Assembly: GCA_028564705.1 (NCBI GenBank)
Contig: JAPXFQ010000385.1
Span: 2,604,001-2,668,000 of the forward strand
Reading direction: 5' to 3'
DNA: 64,000 nt
Origin: Apricaphanius iberus
Taxonomy: Eukaryota > Chordata > Actinopteri > Cyprinodontiformes > Aphaniidae
Shown: one piece after another, positions 48,142 to 59,178 of the stretch
How the letters are laid out: each line of letters opens with the position of its first letter
Numbering within the stretch: position 1 is the stretch's first letter
Program-made: the position numbers and the translations under genes
The notes under the pieces: generated by a model
Told to the model about the DNA's origin: nothing
Seen by the model: the letters and a program-made list of their open reading frames with translations, nothing else
Databases searched by the model: none

Positions 48142-48618
48142 ATGTTTTCCAGGAGATGCGGAACACTGATGGCGTTCGGTATTTGCCTCCTCAGCCACGT
48201 ACTGGCTTCCTCCATCCAAAGATGTGGACCGAACTTCTGCAGGGCCGATGAAATCTGCTGCAAAAACACGTCCGTCCCCTGTTGCAAACCTCATGTGGAT
48301 CAGATTTACTACAGCATCGCCATGATCACCCGGAAACTTTCTGGGGTCCTCATCATGCTGCTGCTTTTCGCAATGGGCTACTTTATCCAGAGGATGCTGT
48401 GTTCCAAATCCAGGCAGATCAGCCCGACGCAAAACGGACTCCCGCCGGTCACCGCATCACAAGAGATGCTCATGGAGAGCTGTTCGCGGGACACCTTGGC
48501 TGATCCACCTTCTGCTCAAAATGCGAAACTGCCCACATATGAGGAATGTGGAGATCTTCCAACCTATGAGGAGACTATGAAGGATGGAACCCGAGGACGA
48601 GCGGGTCCCTCAAGATGA
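48142..48618 (+). CDS. c3orf80: small single-pass membrane protein, C3orf80-like (158 aa)
   Basis: Single-exon frame from the ATG at 48142. A signal peptide spans residues 1-23. A short ectodomain follows with seven cysteines (28, 33, 39, 40, 47, 48 and a membrane-proximal one at 87) and one sequon, NTS at 42. A membrane segment lies at about 66-82 in RKLSGVLIMLLLFAMGYF. The cytoplasmic tail has two PY-like motifs, LPTYEE, at 130-135 and 139-144. Such motifs can bind WW domains of NEDD4-type ligases, as in VOPP1/WBP1-type proteins. The RKLSG-membrane segment-PY layout, single exon and position after il12a agree with my memory of human C3orf80, whose function is unknown. A GC-rich promoter-like stretch with ggcgggccccccgccc lies near 47647. 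Identity is inferred from layout and synteny. Confidence 0.75.
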   Translation: MFSRRCGTLMAFGICLLSHVLASSIQRCGPNFCRADEICCKNTSVPCCKPHVDQIYYSIAMITRKLSGVLIMLLLFAMGYFIQRMLCSKSRQISPTQNGLPPVTASQEMLMESCSRDTLADPPSAQNAKLPTYEECGDLPTYEETMKDGTRGRAGPSR

Positions 48619-48649
48619 ATAACGAGGACATTGTTTGAACATAACATAA

Positions 48650-50100
48650 TTTTAAGACGTCAGTGTTTAGGGAGTGGGTTTAAATGTATCTATTTAGTGA
48701 CTTCAAATGTTTAGATTTTAATATATTACATTCACTTTATGGTGGTTTACCAATGTTAAAAGATTGACTAATAAGATTAAAATAAGTTCCTCCGTGTGTC
48801 TTTCGTTGGATATTTTCCAGGGTAACTTCTTTACTGCTGTTTAACTTTCAGAAATGTCATCTAAGAGATTGTACACTGAACAAATGTGTTAATACTTGTC
48901 CAAAAAGCAATTATATGGGTTAGTATATTTAAATGCTACTGGTTGTCCCGTGTCTTAGTTTACATAAATTCCACACAGTGATGGATACAAGCAGTTTGAA
49001 TCTTAACAAAATTGCTGATTTTAACAATTTTATTTTTTTTTTCTGAACAGAAACGAAGATTAACCGCAAGAAAACCTCTTGGACATTACTAAAATCCCAC
49101 TTATTTTAATGTTTCTTTAAATTAGTTGATCCCTTCCGCCTGATGCAATCCGTCCCTCCGTGGTAAAAAAAAAAAAGTTGGTTTTTCCAGTGTAACAATG
49201 CTTTAATAGTAGGCAATAAATGTCATACCTATTCCAATGACGGTCACGACAAACTCTTTTTCCTGTCTATCTTGAAGAGGACATGTTAGAGAATTGCATG
49301 TACACGTGTCGAAAGTTTGATTGTATTAGACTTTAATCTAGTTAAAGCTCCAAACTAGTATCTTTTTCTCCAACATAGACACATTCTCATACACAAATCA
49401 GTTGTTCTACTCACGTGAAATCTGTTTGTTCATAGCGTAAAAATAAAAAAACAGGTTTAAAGTTGGGGTTCTCTGCCGGAATACGACGAATAAGGACATT
49501 TATTTAGCTAGTTTTGTTCTATTAAGATGACATATCTCGTTTACAGACCTCGTCAAGATAGCAGCAGCAGAGAACATTTCACAAGAGTAGCCTAATACAT
49601 TGTCTGCATAGAAACATTAGGTCTTTCAAATTAATTCAGGAACAAAAAGTTTACAGATTTTTCCGACATCAGGTGTCGAATTAAACCTTTCTTTTCGTTT
49701 TCAGTTTTATCCCACTTAAATGTCGCTGTTCAAAAATATCCATTAAAAAATGAAGTTTTTATTTTCATATTTCAAAAGAGATGCTAAGAGGGTAGGCTAC
49801 AAAGCTACCCAGAAATCACAATAAGGGTGCTGTATAGGCTTCCATTAGTGTGGAAGAGATGTCAGTTCACTTAACTCTGAATCCGAATGGAAACGTCTTG
49901 GAGAAAATCCGTGACAGACAAAGAATTTAACCACTATCAAACATTGAACATGTAATAGACCTATTTACAAAGTAACTATTTTGTCATTTATTTTTGCACA
50001 GTATCTCTAGACTACCACGCAGAGCAAGTATTTACATGTTATATGACTGTTATATTTGTTTTGACGCAAATAAGTTAGAAGTGGCACATGTCTTAAAAAA
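48650..50100. other. no gene recognised
   Basis: Contains the 3' UTR of the c3orf80-like gene on the left and, on the minus strand, the 3' UTR of arl14 on the right. No other feature seen. Confidence 0.5.
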
Positions 50101-50113
50101 ACAACAAAAAAAC

Positions 50114-50719
50114 TTATTGTTTGCTATTCGTTCGCAGGTAATGCACTGTATCCTTGATGTTTTCTTTGACGGCTCCATGCTCGGAGGGGAGTTTAACCAT
50201 TTGGACAACTTTCCTAAAAGCCTCCTCGACGCCAAACCCCGTCGAAGCGGAGCAAGGCTGAACGAACCAGTCCCGACCCACGCACATCTTCCTCATGTTG
50301 CACTTGTCCTTAATCTCAGTGACGGTCAGCGCGCCTCTCACGTCCTGCTTGTTGGCGAGGAGAATGACAGGGCAGCCCCGCAGGTGGTCGTTCCGCAGCG
50401 CCTTCTCCAGCTCACTGCGCGCCTCCTCCATGCGCCCCACGTCGGAAGCGTCCACCACAAACACGACTGCTCCTGCGTTTTGGTAGTAGTCTTGCCAGTT
50501 TTCGCGCATCTTGCTCTGGCCACCGACGTCCCACACGGTCACAGCAACGTTCTTCCTGTTTTTTCTGGCGTCCAGCATCTCCACGTTAAAACCGATGGTC
50601 GGGACGGTGGAGACGCTCACGTTGTGTTTCAGTTTGTAGAGGAGAGTGGATTTTCCAGCATTGTCCAGACCAAGAAGGAGGACTTGAACTTGTGGTTGTT
50701 TAGAGATCAGGTGGCCCAT
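50114..50719 (-). CDS. arl14: ARF-like small GTPase ARL14 (201 aa)
   Basis: Intronless, as recalled for mammalian ARL14. The ATG has an ideal context (accgccATGG). Gly2 in MGHLISK fits the N-myristoylation pattern MGxxxS. Nucleotide-binding motifs are all present: GLDNAGKST at 17-25, switch I Thr41 in PTIGFNVE, WDVGGQ at 63-68 with the catalytic-type Gln68, NKQD at 123-126 and CSAS at 156-159. The fragment RDWFVQPCSA resembles ARL14 more than ARF1/6. Human ARL14 acts on vesicle traffic, including export of MHC class II vesicles along actin in dendritic cells. Length is slightly above the 192 aa recalled for human. Gene order (arl14 next to ppm1l) supports the name; ARL11-type relatives are the main alternative. 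The long plus-strand frame opposite it is a shadow. Confidence 0.9.
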   Translation of the reverse strand: MGHLISKQPQVQVLLLGLDNAGKSTLLYKLKHNVSVSTVPTIGFNVEMLDARKNRKNVAVTVWDVGGQSKMRENWQDYYQNAGAVVFVVDASDVGRMEEARSELEKALRNDHLRGCPVILLANKQDVRGALTVTEIKDKCNMRKMCVGRDWFVQPCSASTGFGVEEAFRKVVQMVKLPSEHGAVKENIKDTVHYLRTNSKQ

Positions 50720-51900
50720 GGCGGTGTGGAATCACACAGACGCTTTAATGGTGCAAGGAGCTGCTGCATAATCGGCCTAGTGTAATGTTTGCTCAATGCG
50801 TTGCCCGGAGTTTAATAGATAAGCCATTATCTCTATAATTTTACTGTACACTGATAAGACATGGAAAAAGGGGCAAAGTTTCGACCTATCCTTTATGCAG
50901 ATTCGCATAATGTTTCCACTCACCAGCAATAATATCAATGTGTCTTCCAAATGTAATCATTTAACTTTCATACGGCTAAAGTTCTGACTCTTTGACTCAA
51001 ACATATTTACGAAGCACATTTTCATGATAACTTTTATTAGGGATGGACTGGTTAGGTATTTGTTTAACAGGCAGAGGCCGTTATTCAATAAATGACACCC
51101 TTGGATACCTCCCTCTTTGTGGTAATATTTATTTTGAATTTCACAAATAAAAGATGTGTTCTAAACAGTGTACAAAAAAATCAGGTTTAAGTGATCTAAA
51201 TATGATAGTTTTCATACTTCATATCATGTGATCGTATACCAACTGAAACTACTCTTTTTGGATATGTTATAACAAATCAATAAGTTCATTTATAAATCTC
51301 AAACTTTATTTTGTAAATGTGTGTGTGCATAATGATAAACTTATTGCTGAGCAGTTAAAATAAAAATGTTCAAAACAGGATATTAGATTCCTTTAAAAGA
51401 GTAAAAGGTTCTTCAATTTGTATACAAAAAATGCCGCCTTCAGCAATTCTAGCCACTGTTAGTATGCAGCATTATTAAACAGTCCTGCAGGGAAACTGGC
51501 CCTTTCTTTTCCAAGTGCAAGTGCTGCCCTTTGATGGAATGGCACCCTGAGTGGTGAGTCACACTGCCCATTTTAGACACTGCCATAGTTAACACATGAC
51601 CCCGATGAGCTGTATAATGACTGTGACAGTACATTTTTATAAATCCACTCTAAACACAGTTTAAATGACAAATCATTTTAATGCTGAAATCATATCTAGA
51701 CAATATTTGACCATCACAATACAATAACATAAATCTGTATGGTTTCCCCTGCTAAACTAATAAATCAAGTTGCATTAGACAGGTAAACCCTAATAAATGA
51801 CTTGTGGAAAACATATTGAAAGAGTCTTTTACTGCAAACGGTAGGAGACATTTAAATGTTGGATATAAACACGTGTGTCAGACACACCGCAACTTTCTGC

Positions 51901-51924
51901 AATAAATAAATAAATAAATAAATA
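51901..51924. repeat. (AATA)n short tandem repeat
   Basis: Six AATA units. Read on the minus strand this is a chain of overlapping ATTTA motifs, and it lies about 700 bp downstream of the minus-strand ORF at 52643-52936, so it could be an AU-rich element if that gene has a long 3' UTR. Confidence 0.9.
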
Positions 51925-52642
51925 CATAAAACATATGCTCAAGAATAGCAGTTTAAAAAAAGTTGGTCCAACTTCACTGAAAGTGAGTCAGTACCGATTC
52001 TCAAGATATTACATTCAAACGCAAGTACCAAAACATAATAAATACAGAAACAGTTTTAAACTTTTTTCTTTTCAGTGATCTAGCAATAAATATCAACAAA
52101 TAAAAAGGAGAGAAAAATTAATAAAGATTAGGTCAAACTTTGAAATGTTCGACACTATTCCAACTAAAGTGTATCCAGCACTTTAACTGACTTGATCCAA
52201 ACCTCTCTTGTTGTTTTAAATATATTTATTTAACAATATTGTATATTTTATGCAGATTGTTGCATATTATCCATTGCGAAATCTAATGGATCACTGCCAA
52301 ACAAATAAAACATGGTAGTACACATGTAACACAGAGTTTCTAAATTAAGGATTCTGTTTGCTCAGCATACAGCTTTTAAGTGGTCATCTTTTCTACTACC
52401 TGGCATTATAAATGATAAACCAGCAGTTTTAATTAAATAACTCCAGTGATTGACGCACAACCTTCTCCCCAGAGTCAAACAGACTTTTATGCTTGCCCCA
52501 GTTCCACTAGCTGCAGTGTATCTGCACAACAGCTTTAGGGGAACCCAAATGAACGGAACCGGCACAGAAAAGTATTCAGTCACAGCTCGACTGATTCTTC
52601 AGTTGAAATCCCCAGCATTCCATGGAGAGAGTTATCTTGCCA

Positions 52643-52936
52643 TCAGGATCTGGTCCATTTCTCCCTCGGTTTAACCCAGACGCCGCCAGTCGGGTTATCC
52701 ATCACATACACCAGTCCATCTGTGTCACGGCGGCTAAGAGGCCAGGAGTGGGGTGAGGATTTATCTGCAGTCTGGTTATGATGAATACAGGTCGCTGGAG
52801 AGGGGACCTTCCGCTGAATGTGAACCACGGAGGATGGAGAAGAATATTGATCTTCTTTCAGACCCATGTCCTCTGGACAACAACGCTGGAAAATAACACG
52901 GGCTTCAACAGAGGATTTGGATCCGTATTGTCCCAT
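52643..52936 (-). CDS. unrecognised small protein with N-myristoylation-type start (97 aa)
   Basis: Single-exon frame. The first true ATG (52934-52936) has a strong context (aacATGGG). The start MGQYGSK fits MGxxxS for N-myristoylation, like its neighbour arl14. A cysteine pair (RCCPE) lies near residue 21; the middle is Ser/Pro/His-rich, and the end, GLVYVMDNPTGGVWVKPREK, looks like folded, conserved sequence and not random translation. There is no signal peptide or membrane segment. A TATA box (catatataag on the minus strand) lies about 110 bp upstream. I do not recognise the family. Its length is small enough that chance cannot be excluded, but promoter, context and codon look are favourable. 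Confidence 0.55.
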   Translation of the reverse strand: MGQYGSKSSVEARVIFQRCCPEDMGLKEDQYSSPSSVVHIQRKVPSPATCIHHNQTADKSSPHSWPLSRRDTDGLVYVMDNPTGGVWVKPREKWTRS

Positions 52937-53042
52937 GTTGGTTGAAAACTCAAAAGATTTCTTGACAGCTCCCAAAATAAAGTAAACGTTCTTCTTTTAC
53001 ACAGGCACCTTTCCTCTGTAGTCAATATCCTCTTGTTATTTC

Positions 53043-53053
53043 ACTTATATATG
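53043..53053 (-). promoter_or_regulatory. TATA box for the 97-aa minus-strand gene
   Basis: Reads catatataag on the minus strand, about 110 bp before the ATG at 52936. It is the only TATA-like element in a suitable position. Confidence 0.4.
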
Positions 53054-53059
53054 TCAAGC

Positions 53060-54405
53060 GTACACAGCAGAGTAACGTGTTCCGGTAAGACTGAAGAGTG
53101 ACGCATTTGCTCATAGGGTTATTAGACACCAATGTGGGGGGCGTGGGCATTGCAATCAGCTCATGTTCAAGCTATATTTAGTCTGTGCACCTGCTGTATG
53201 CCATCTCTGACCTTGAGTCAGAGGCACCACAAAGGGAAGCAATGTCCACCCATAGAAATCTAGAAAGGCTAGTGCTAGAATTTGTTGTCATTTTTCTTTC
53301 ATGCTATGTTTACATAGAACTTCCACAACAAAATTATACCTATTAAAACTTCATAAGTTCTACTATGGCTTTTGTTGTTGATGCATCATCCCAAATTATT
53401 AGTGCTGCGCTCCCATCCCCATACAAAACGTTTTGGAAGCACTTGAACATTAGGGAGTTGTTTACTGTTTTTTCAGGGTGCTGCAGTGGGGTGAGCTGCC
53501 TTGCAGGGATGACTCTGTGAACAAACTATTTTTGGATCATTCCAGAATTTAGGGACATTTTCTGTCCTAGCGACAGAGAAATCAAATAATCCATGCACAA
53601 AACACTAAAAAACATATTTGCCTTTTAAATTATTATAGTTCTAAAACAAATTGTAATTGTAGCTGTAAACAAATGTTTTTCAAAATATTATTCAAAAGAC
53701 CACATAAAGCTCTTGGATGAGAAACTTGCATGTCAAATAAAACTGTTAAAATAAGTTGTAAATGCGTTGTTTTGGCATTATTTTGTTTATGCATTTCTGT
53801 TGTCAAAACTATTACTGTAATCATCAAACACATTTAAATAATAATAATGCATTGAATTTGTGTCCCACAACATGCACTCAGCCCTGTTTCCAAAACATAT
53901 TTAGCATAGTAGAAAAGAGGGAAAACAGGGTTTCAAATGACACATAGAATAAGACATTATCAAGTCCGATGCTAACACCATGGGTAGATCTAAGGTAAGC
54001 CCTCTCTTCTTTTGTTCATATTGTTTGATTCTTTTCGGTCATACCTGAAGATGGCATACTAACTGAAGCTGCCCTGTTACTCATCTGAATGTGACAATTT
54101 AACAAAAAAGATTTTCTGTGATTATTAATGTAACTACATTTGTCCTTGATGCTATCAGTAATGTTACATTCCACAGCAACATTAGCACTGAATTTTCAAC
54201 CCTGTTACTTGCAACACATCAGCACAAGAAGAATCACATTTATTTAATCTGGGTGTAATGAGGCCTTTAATGGGTGGGCTACCAGAGGCATACATTCTCT
54301 CTATCATTTATATATTGATGCCTCATTTGAACAACTGATGGTCAAATTCCATATTCATACCTAACAGGTATTTAAGTAATCACAACGGAGACATTTTGTC
54401 AAGTC
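53060..54405. other. no gene recognised
   Basis: AT-rich intergenic DNA with no domain-bearing frame, RNA gene or clear repeat. Confidence 0.5.
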
Positions 54406-54409
54406 TAAA

Positions 54410-54918
54410 GCCTAGTTTATACTTCTGTCAGCAAGTTTGCACCCAGACGCAGACGTATTGACAGTCGTTTTCATTTTTTACTTCTACGTTGGTACGTCAG
54501 TGTTGCAAAGCTATTCTCCACCAGCACATGAGGGGAGTCTAACTTTTTCTGCTTACCATTGCAGTGTCAACTAGAGTTTATTTTCTTCATCTTATAAATA
54601 CATTCCCTCTCAAGGTGCATTGGCTGACAGAAAGTGAGTTCTATACACATTGTTGTGCTCAAAATCGCATAAAGACAATATAAGATAAGCTGTCCTTTCA
54701 ATATAAAGCATGTAGTGCCAAAGCACTGCTTTAACTACCAATTACAGCGACTATGGAAAACCGTTCTGTTTGTGACAGTGCAAGGGTCCTGTAACTATGG
54801 CTCCAATTTATTTAAAAAAATTGTCCGTGCTTACATAGGTGAAGGACAGCCTTTGCATACACGAATAATGGCGCTGCGTCTATCTGTTCTGACATAGAAG
54901 GAGAAGTTTATACTAGGC
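54410..54918. mobile_element. MITE-like element with terminal inverted repeats, full copy
   Basis: The left end gcctagtttatacttctg and the right end, reversed, gcctagtataaacttctcc form imperfect inverted repeats about 510 bp apart. No transposase frame inside. A second, partial copy in the opposite orientation starts at 62154 in the ppm1l intron; internal pieces match (gtgctcaaaatcgc, tcctttcaat, acagcgacta). Superfamily unknown (Harbinger-like is one guess). Confidence 0.7.
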
Positions 54919-55099
54919 GTGGCTCTGAATGTTTTTCCCTGTGCCTATCTAGGACTTCACTCGATGAGATCTTGGACTGTCAAACATCTGCTAAGAAAGT
55001 TTTGAGGAACTCTATACCTGGCTTGTCTCATATCATCGGACTATTTTGGATGTTTCAGAAGAAAAATAGGAGCTGGGCGTAGGCGTTGGCCTATCAGAA

Positions 55100-55860
55100 A
55101 AGTTCTGGCATAGGGTTCTACGGAACATTCATAAGTCCGCGATTTGTGTAAGACACAGAGTCATTCAGTTCAAAGTGGTACACTGTTTGCACCGGTTCAA
55201 AGACAGACTCTCTAAAATTAAGGACCCAACATGTTAGCGTTGCAGACAATGACCTGCCACACTTCAATGTTTTGGATATGCCAGAAACTACAAGGATACT
55301 GGGGGATTATTTTTGATACACTTTCCAAGATTTGTGGAACCACTGTGCGCCCAGACCCTTTGACTACTTTGTTTGGAGTGGTCGTGGAGGAGGTTTCTTT
55401 GGACACATGTCAATTAAATATGATCAACTTTGTTTTGTTTACTGGTTAAAAGACTCATACTCCCCAGGTGGAAAGACTCTCACCCCCCGGCATATGGTCT
55501 CTGGGTTGCGGAGATTGTTTCATTTAGACATGGAGAGGATCAGACACAGCCTGGACGCTCAATCGAAACTTTTATTGTTAAATGTCATAATTTATACTGT
55601 ATTTTGATACATTCCCTGTTGAAAATGTTCATATTTTTTTATTGTTCCTTTTATTTTCTGCAATATGGTATTTCAAAATTTGACTTGGTGTCACTTGGCA
55701 ACTGTTTCATGTTTGATTTTTTAAGTTTGATCTAGTGTAGCAGGATCAGTGGTAAGGGGTGGGGGTATCTTTGTTTTATGTTTGTTTTGTCTCAACAAAT
55801 TGTTTACAATTTTTTTTTTAAATTCAATAAAATGACCTTGTTCAAAATAAAAGTATGATA
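55100..55860 (+). mobile_element. degraded L1/Tx1 LINE ORF2 C-terminus and 3' UTR
   Basis: Pieces of the C-terminal domain are readable in shifting frames: CRQ..PATLQCFGYA (the Cys/His knuckle region), IIFDTLSKICG, PDPLTTLFGVVVEE and later MVSGLRRLFHLDMERIRHSL. A T-rich UTR ends in aattcaataaaatgacc. This is a different and older copy than the element at 1-4068. Frames are broken several times. Confidence 0.75.
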
Positions 55861-56435
55861 AATCAAGCCTTATCTGAAAATACATAAATACACGACAGAA
55901 AAGTAAAAAATAGATTGTAATTTATTTGAATCGTTTGATACCTAAACTGCCCTCCAATTCTGGAATGACTCTTCTTGACTGACAAGAAGTATACCAGCTG
56001 AAGTCTGACATCATGTGTTTCCCAACTTTAGCACACTATCAGTGACTGATGTAAATGACTGACAGTAAAATGACTGATTTACAACGATGTGTTTATGTAG
56101 TCACAGCGGCCCTGTTGTGACCACACAGCTGGTTCAAATTCCACAACAGGTGACAAATACCACAACAGGAGAGCTGCATCTGATGACAATTGCTTCTATT
56201 TCCATATGTGCTGTGCTCTTGCGCAAGGTAATTATAACTAAGAGGCTCTGGGTAGGGTGTGATACTGAGGCATGTTCAAGATTAAAAAATGTAAACTATA
56301 TTTAGAGTTGTAAAAATTTTTTTCAGGAGTCTGATATCATACGAATGCAAAATTGTCCTATATTTTAATAACAAAGCACTTTACACTACATTTTGTCATT
56401 CACTGGTACAAGTTACTACATTGTAGCCTCAGCTG

Positions 56436-56609
56436 AAAAAAGCAAGGACGCAGGCACCAATGAGCCCTCTGACCAGGCATCAGCAGCAGCCGTGATGGTT
56501 GAAGTGTCTTGCCAAACAACACGACAACTGAGATGAGCAGAGCAGGGATTCAAACCGGCAACCCACAGATTACCAGATTAATTCCTACCGCCTGAGCTAC
56601 GATCGCCCC
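56436..56609 (-). mobile_element. tRNA-derived SINE
   Basis: On the minus strand it opens ggggcgatcgtagctcaggcggtagg, a pol III A box, followed about 45 bp later by ggtttgaatcc, a B box. Then comes the conserved body ttggcaagacacttcaacc. This is the layout of tRNA-headed teleost SINEs (AFC/V-SINE type). It is not a functional tRNA: no cloverleaf with a mature acceptor stem forms. Confidence 0.82.
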
Positions 56610-56699
56610 ATTCGCACCTTTATGTAAAGAGGCACAATTCACATAAAGGTAGTTTAAATACTTAGAATTCAAACTTCTCAGAGTAAAATGTTTTTATTG

Positions 56700-59170
56700 T
56701 AAACTTCTGCTAAGGTACAGAAGGACAGAGATTAAACATCCAGTATGCTGATCTGGGCAATCTGCCAGAGACATCCAAAAACTCAATAAATAAGGCATCA
56801 GGTAAAATGTTAAATAATAATAAAAATTAAAATTAAAAAAAGTTCTCATTTCTGCTCTCACGTGATAACATGGTCATGGTAGTAGTATTAGTTGAACTGA
56901 AAGCAGTAGTAAATCAAGTGTGGCTTACTGGAACGTTCTCTGCCCATGAAGTCAGCTGTATTGCTTCGAGAGCATATCCAATTTATTACCAGCAGCATTC
57001 CCTTCAGAGGCTAAGAGTTCCTGATGAATCATTTCCTCATTTGTTTTAGCACTTAAAGTCTTGTGTGCTGATCTGGTCAACAGCTTTCTATGACAAACAT
57101 CTCAAGTACAGTACTTTGTTCATAAACATAGAGAATCTAAAGCACATGTTCTTTTGCGGAAGGTGAAAAAACTCCACTTTGTTTGAACGCCATAACATTG
57201 AAAATATGTTGATTTCAGATACCAAATGAGGTTTTACAAACATTTAAAACCTGTTATTTATAAGGATAGTGTTACTATTGGCTGAATTTAATGTGAATTA
57301 TCAGAATTACCATCAAAAATCATGGGCATGCAAAAATAGTGCTTTGTTTTTCCAACTTTTGTGTGCATCTGTTTCATAAATTAACTTGGAATTTCATTCA
57401 TAACTTATCTTTGAGTACCACCCACTTTCTGCAGACTTGAAAGATGGCCTCATCATCAAGAGCTAAAAAAGTAATTTTTATTAAATTAGATTTTGGTAAG
57501 GTTCATTCTGCAAAGGAAAAAGATAAAGAAAAATAGATGAAAATATTTCAAGCAACTCCATCAAAGCCTGTTCACAGAAAAACCCATTGACGTTGATGAT
57601 CTCAGCTCCAAATGCAATTTAGTGGTCACTTCCAGGAAAATCATCAACATCACCATTAGCAAGAAGCAACAGCCCAAATGTGCATGAACAGCCACAAAAC
57701 ATCCATTGTTTTTCATTGTTGTATATTGTTGTACATCTTTAAAAACTTCTGTTTTGTTTTCAGCCTTGTTTCTATGTGAATCTAAAAATGCATTTTACAA
57801 GGGTCTGAACATGTAGAAATGTACTATATTTTTTGAAAACTCAAGTCCTTTTAGATCTATTTAGCATGTGAGTGGTCTGATGCACCCCCATTTAATATAT
57901 TCAGTTTAATTTTTGTTCAAGTTTCATCCGAACATCTAAGAATGAAAGTACACTTCCCTACATTGGTCCACGAGTGCCACTAAGTGGTCATTAGCCAAAT
58001 TAATCAGAAAACAACCCAGGCTGCTCTGCAGTTGGAATCACTTAAAGCACTTAGCGTACATGCATGTTGAGTGAATCTTCATCAGCATAGATGGAGTTTC
58101 TGCATTTTGTAGGTCGAGATGTTATTGGGTCATTACTGCATTAATTCCATAACATCTCAAAGCTGCAAGGCTAGTGCCACAGAATGTTTTGACATATATA
58201 GAAAATCCACTGTGACTTGGTTTAACTGAGATCGGGATTTGTTTTTTTCTATTCATATGCATAGAAAGAAAGCGAATTAGCAATTTCAATTTTCATTTCA
58301 GAATTCTCAATAAAAAGGTTTCTGTTTTATCGTTTACACTTTTTTGACTCTAATTTTTGGAAGACAGGTTATGGATGTAGAAACATGTGCTTAAGAGATT
58401 ATTAAGTGACGTAGGTCCTCCTAAGTCTCAGCTAAAGCATTGTGTGGTCTGACACCCTATTAAATATGTTGACAGTTTATGTAAAAATCCATGCAGTTCA
58501 GCATGCATTAATGCTGAATGCATGCAAAGGTTGAGACTTTTAACACTAAACAGGAATAATTCAAGTATGCAGAAGGTACGTTCAGTATACTCAAAAGTTA
58601 GATCTGTGCACAGCATTGCTTCAAGTTAATCAAATATATTGGATCTGCAGCCTTGCTGTATTTATCAAATGACTTCTGGTCAAGAAGAAAGATTAAATAC
58701 ATATAACAATTCAGAGCATTAACATATTGCCACAAGCTAGATGGTGGTTTTGCAGTTAAGGTTTTAGCACCTTCCTGTAGTAACAGTTATTCCTTAAAGT
58801 GTCCCGTACAAGGCTTCCAGTGGAGCTGTTACTGTCCATGTGCAATTTATAGTAAACAGGAGTAAAGTAGTCAAACTCTGGTATGTGCTGGTTAAGAGAA
58901 AAAAAAATACCCTGTGTCTGTAGTAGTTCTGTACTTTAGTTTTTTCATTGTTTTTTTTAACAACTGATCATTCATACACAGGTTAGTTATCATATGTTTA
59001 AATATCCTTTTAAGAATCAGTTAACATAAAACATAGCTTTGTTTTTACGTGTGAAGAAATTTGTGTGTGGCTTGTCATAGGTACACTCCTCAGTTTCCTT
59101 GCAACATTCGTGCCATATCCAGATGAGGGAGGAAAAATCCTTCTGATCACAGTGTGAGCTCTAAACCCCT
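56700..59170. other. no gene recognised; includes the ppm1l 3' UTR at its right end
   Basis: The right part, just left of the ppm1l stop at 59179, should be ppm1l 3' UTR on the minus strand. Elsewhere only short frames without domains occur. Confidence 0.5.
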
Positions 59171-59178
59171 CCCCAAGC

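Noticed and set aside
49994..50785. 263-codon plus-strand frame
   Set aside because: It lies exactly opposite arl14, has no recognisable domain, and its openness follows from the GC-biased arl14 codons.
55231..55735. Possible host gene with frames of 72-101 codons
   Set aside because: The peptides match the C-terminal region of L1/Tx1 ORF2 in several broken frames; it is a LINE remnant.
56540..56609. Functional tRNA gene on the minus strand
   Set aside because: A and B boxes are present, but the acceptor and anticodon stems do not pair and the SINE body follows directly.
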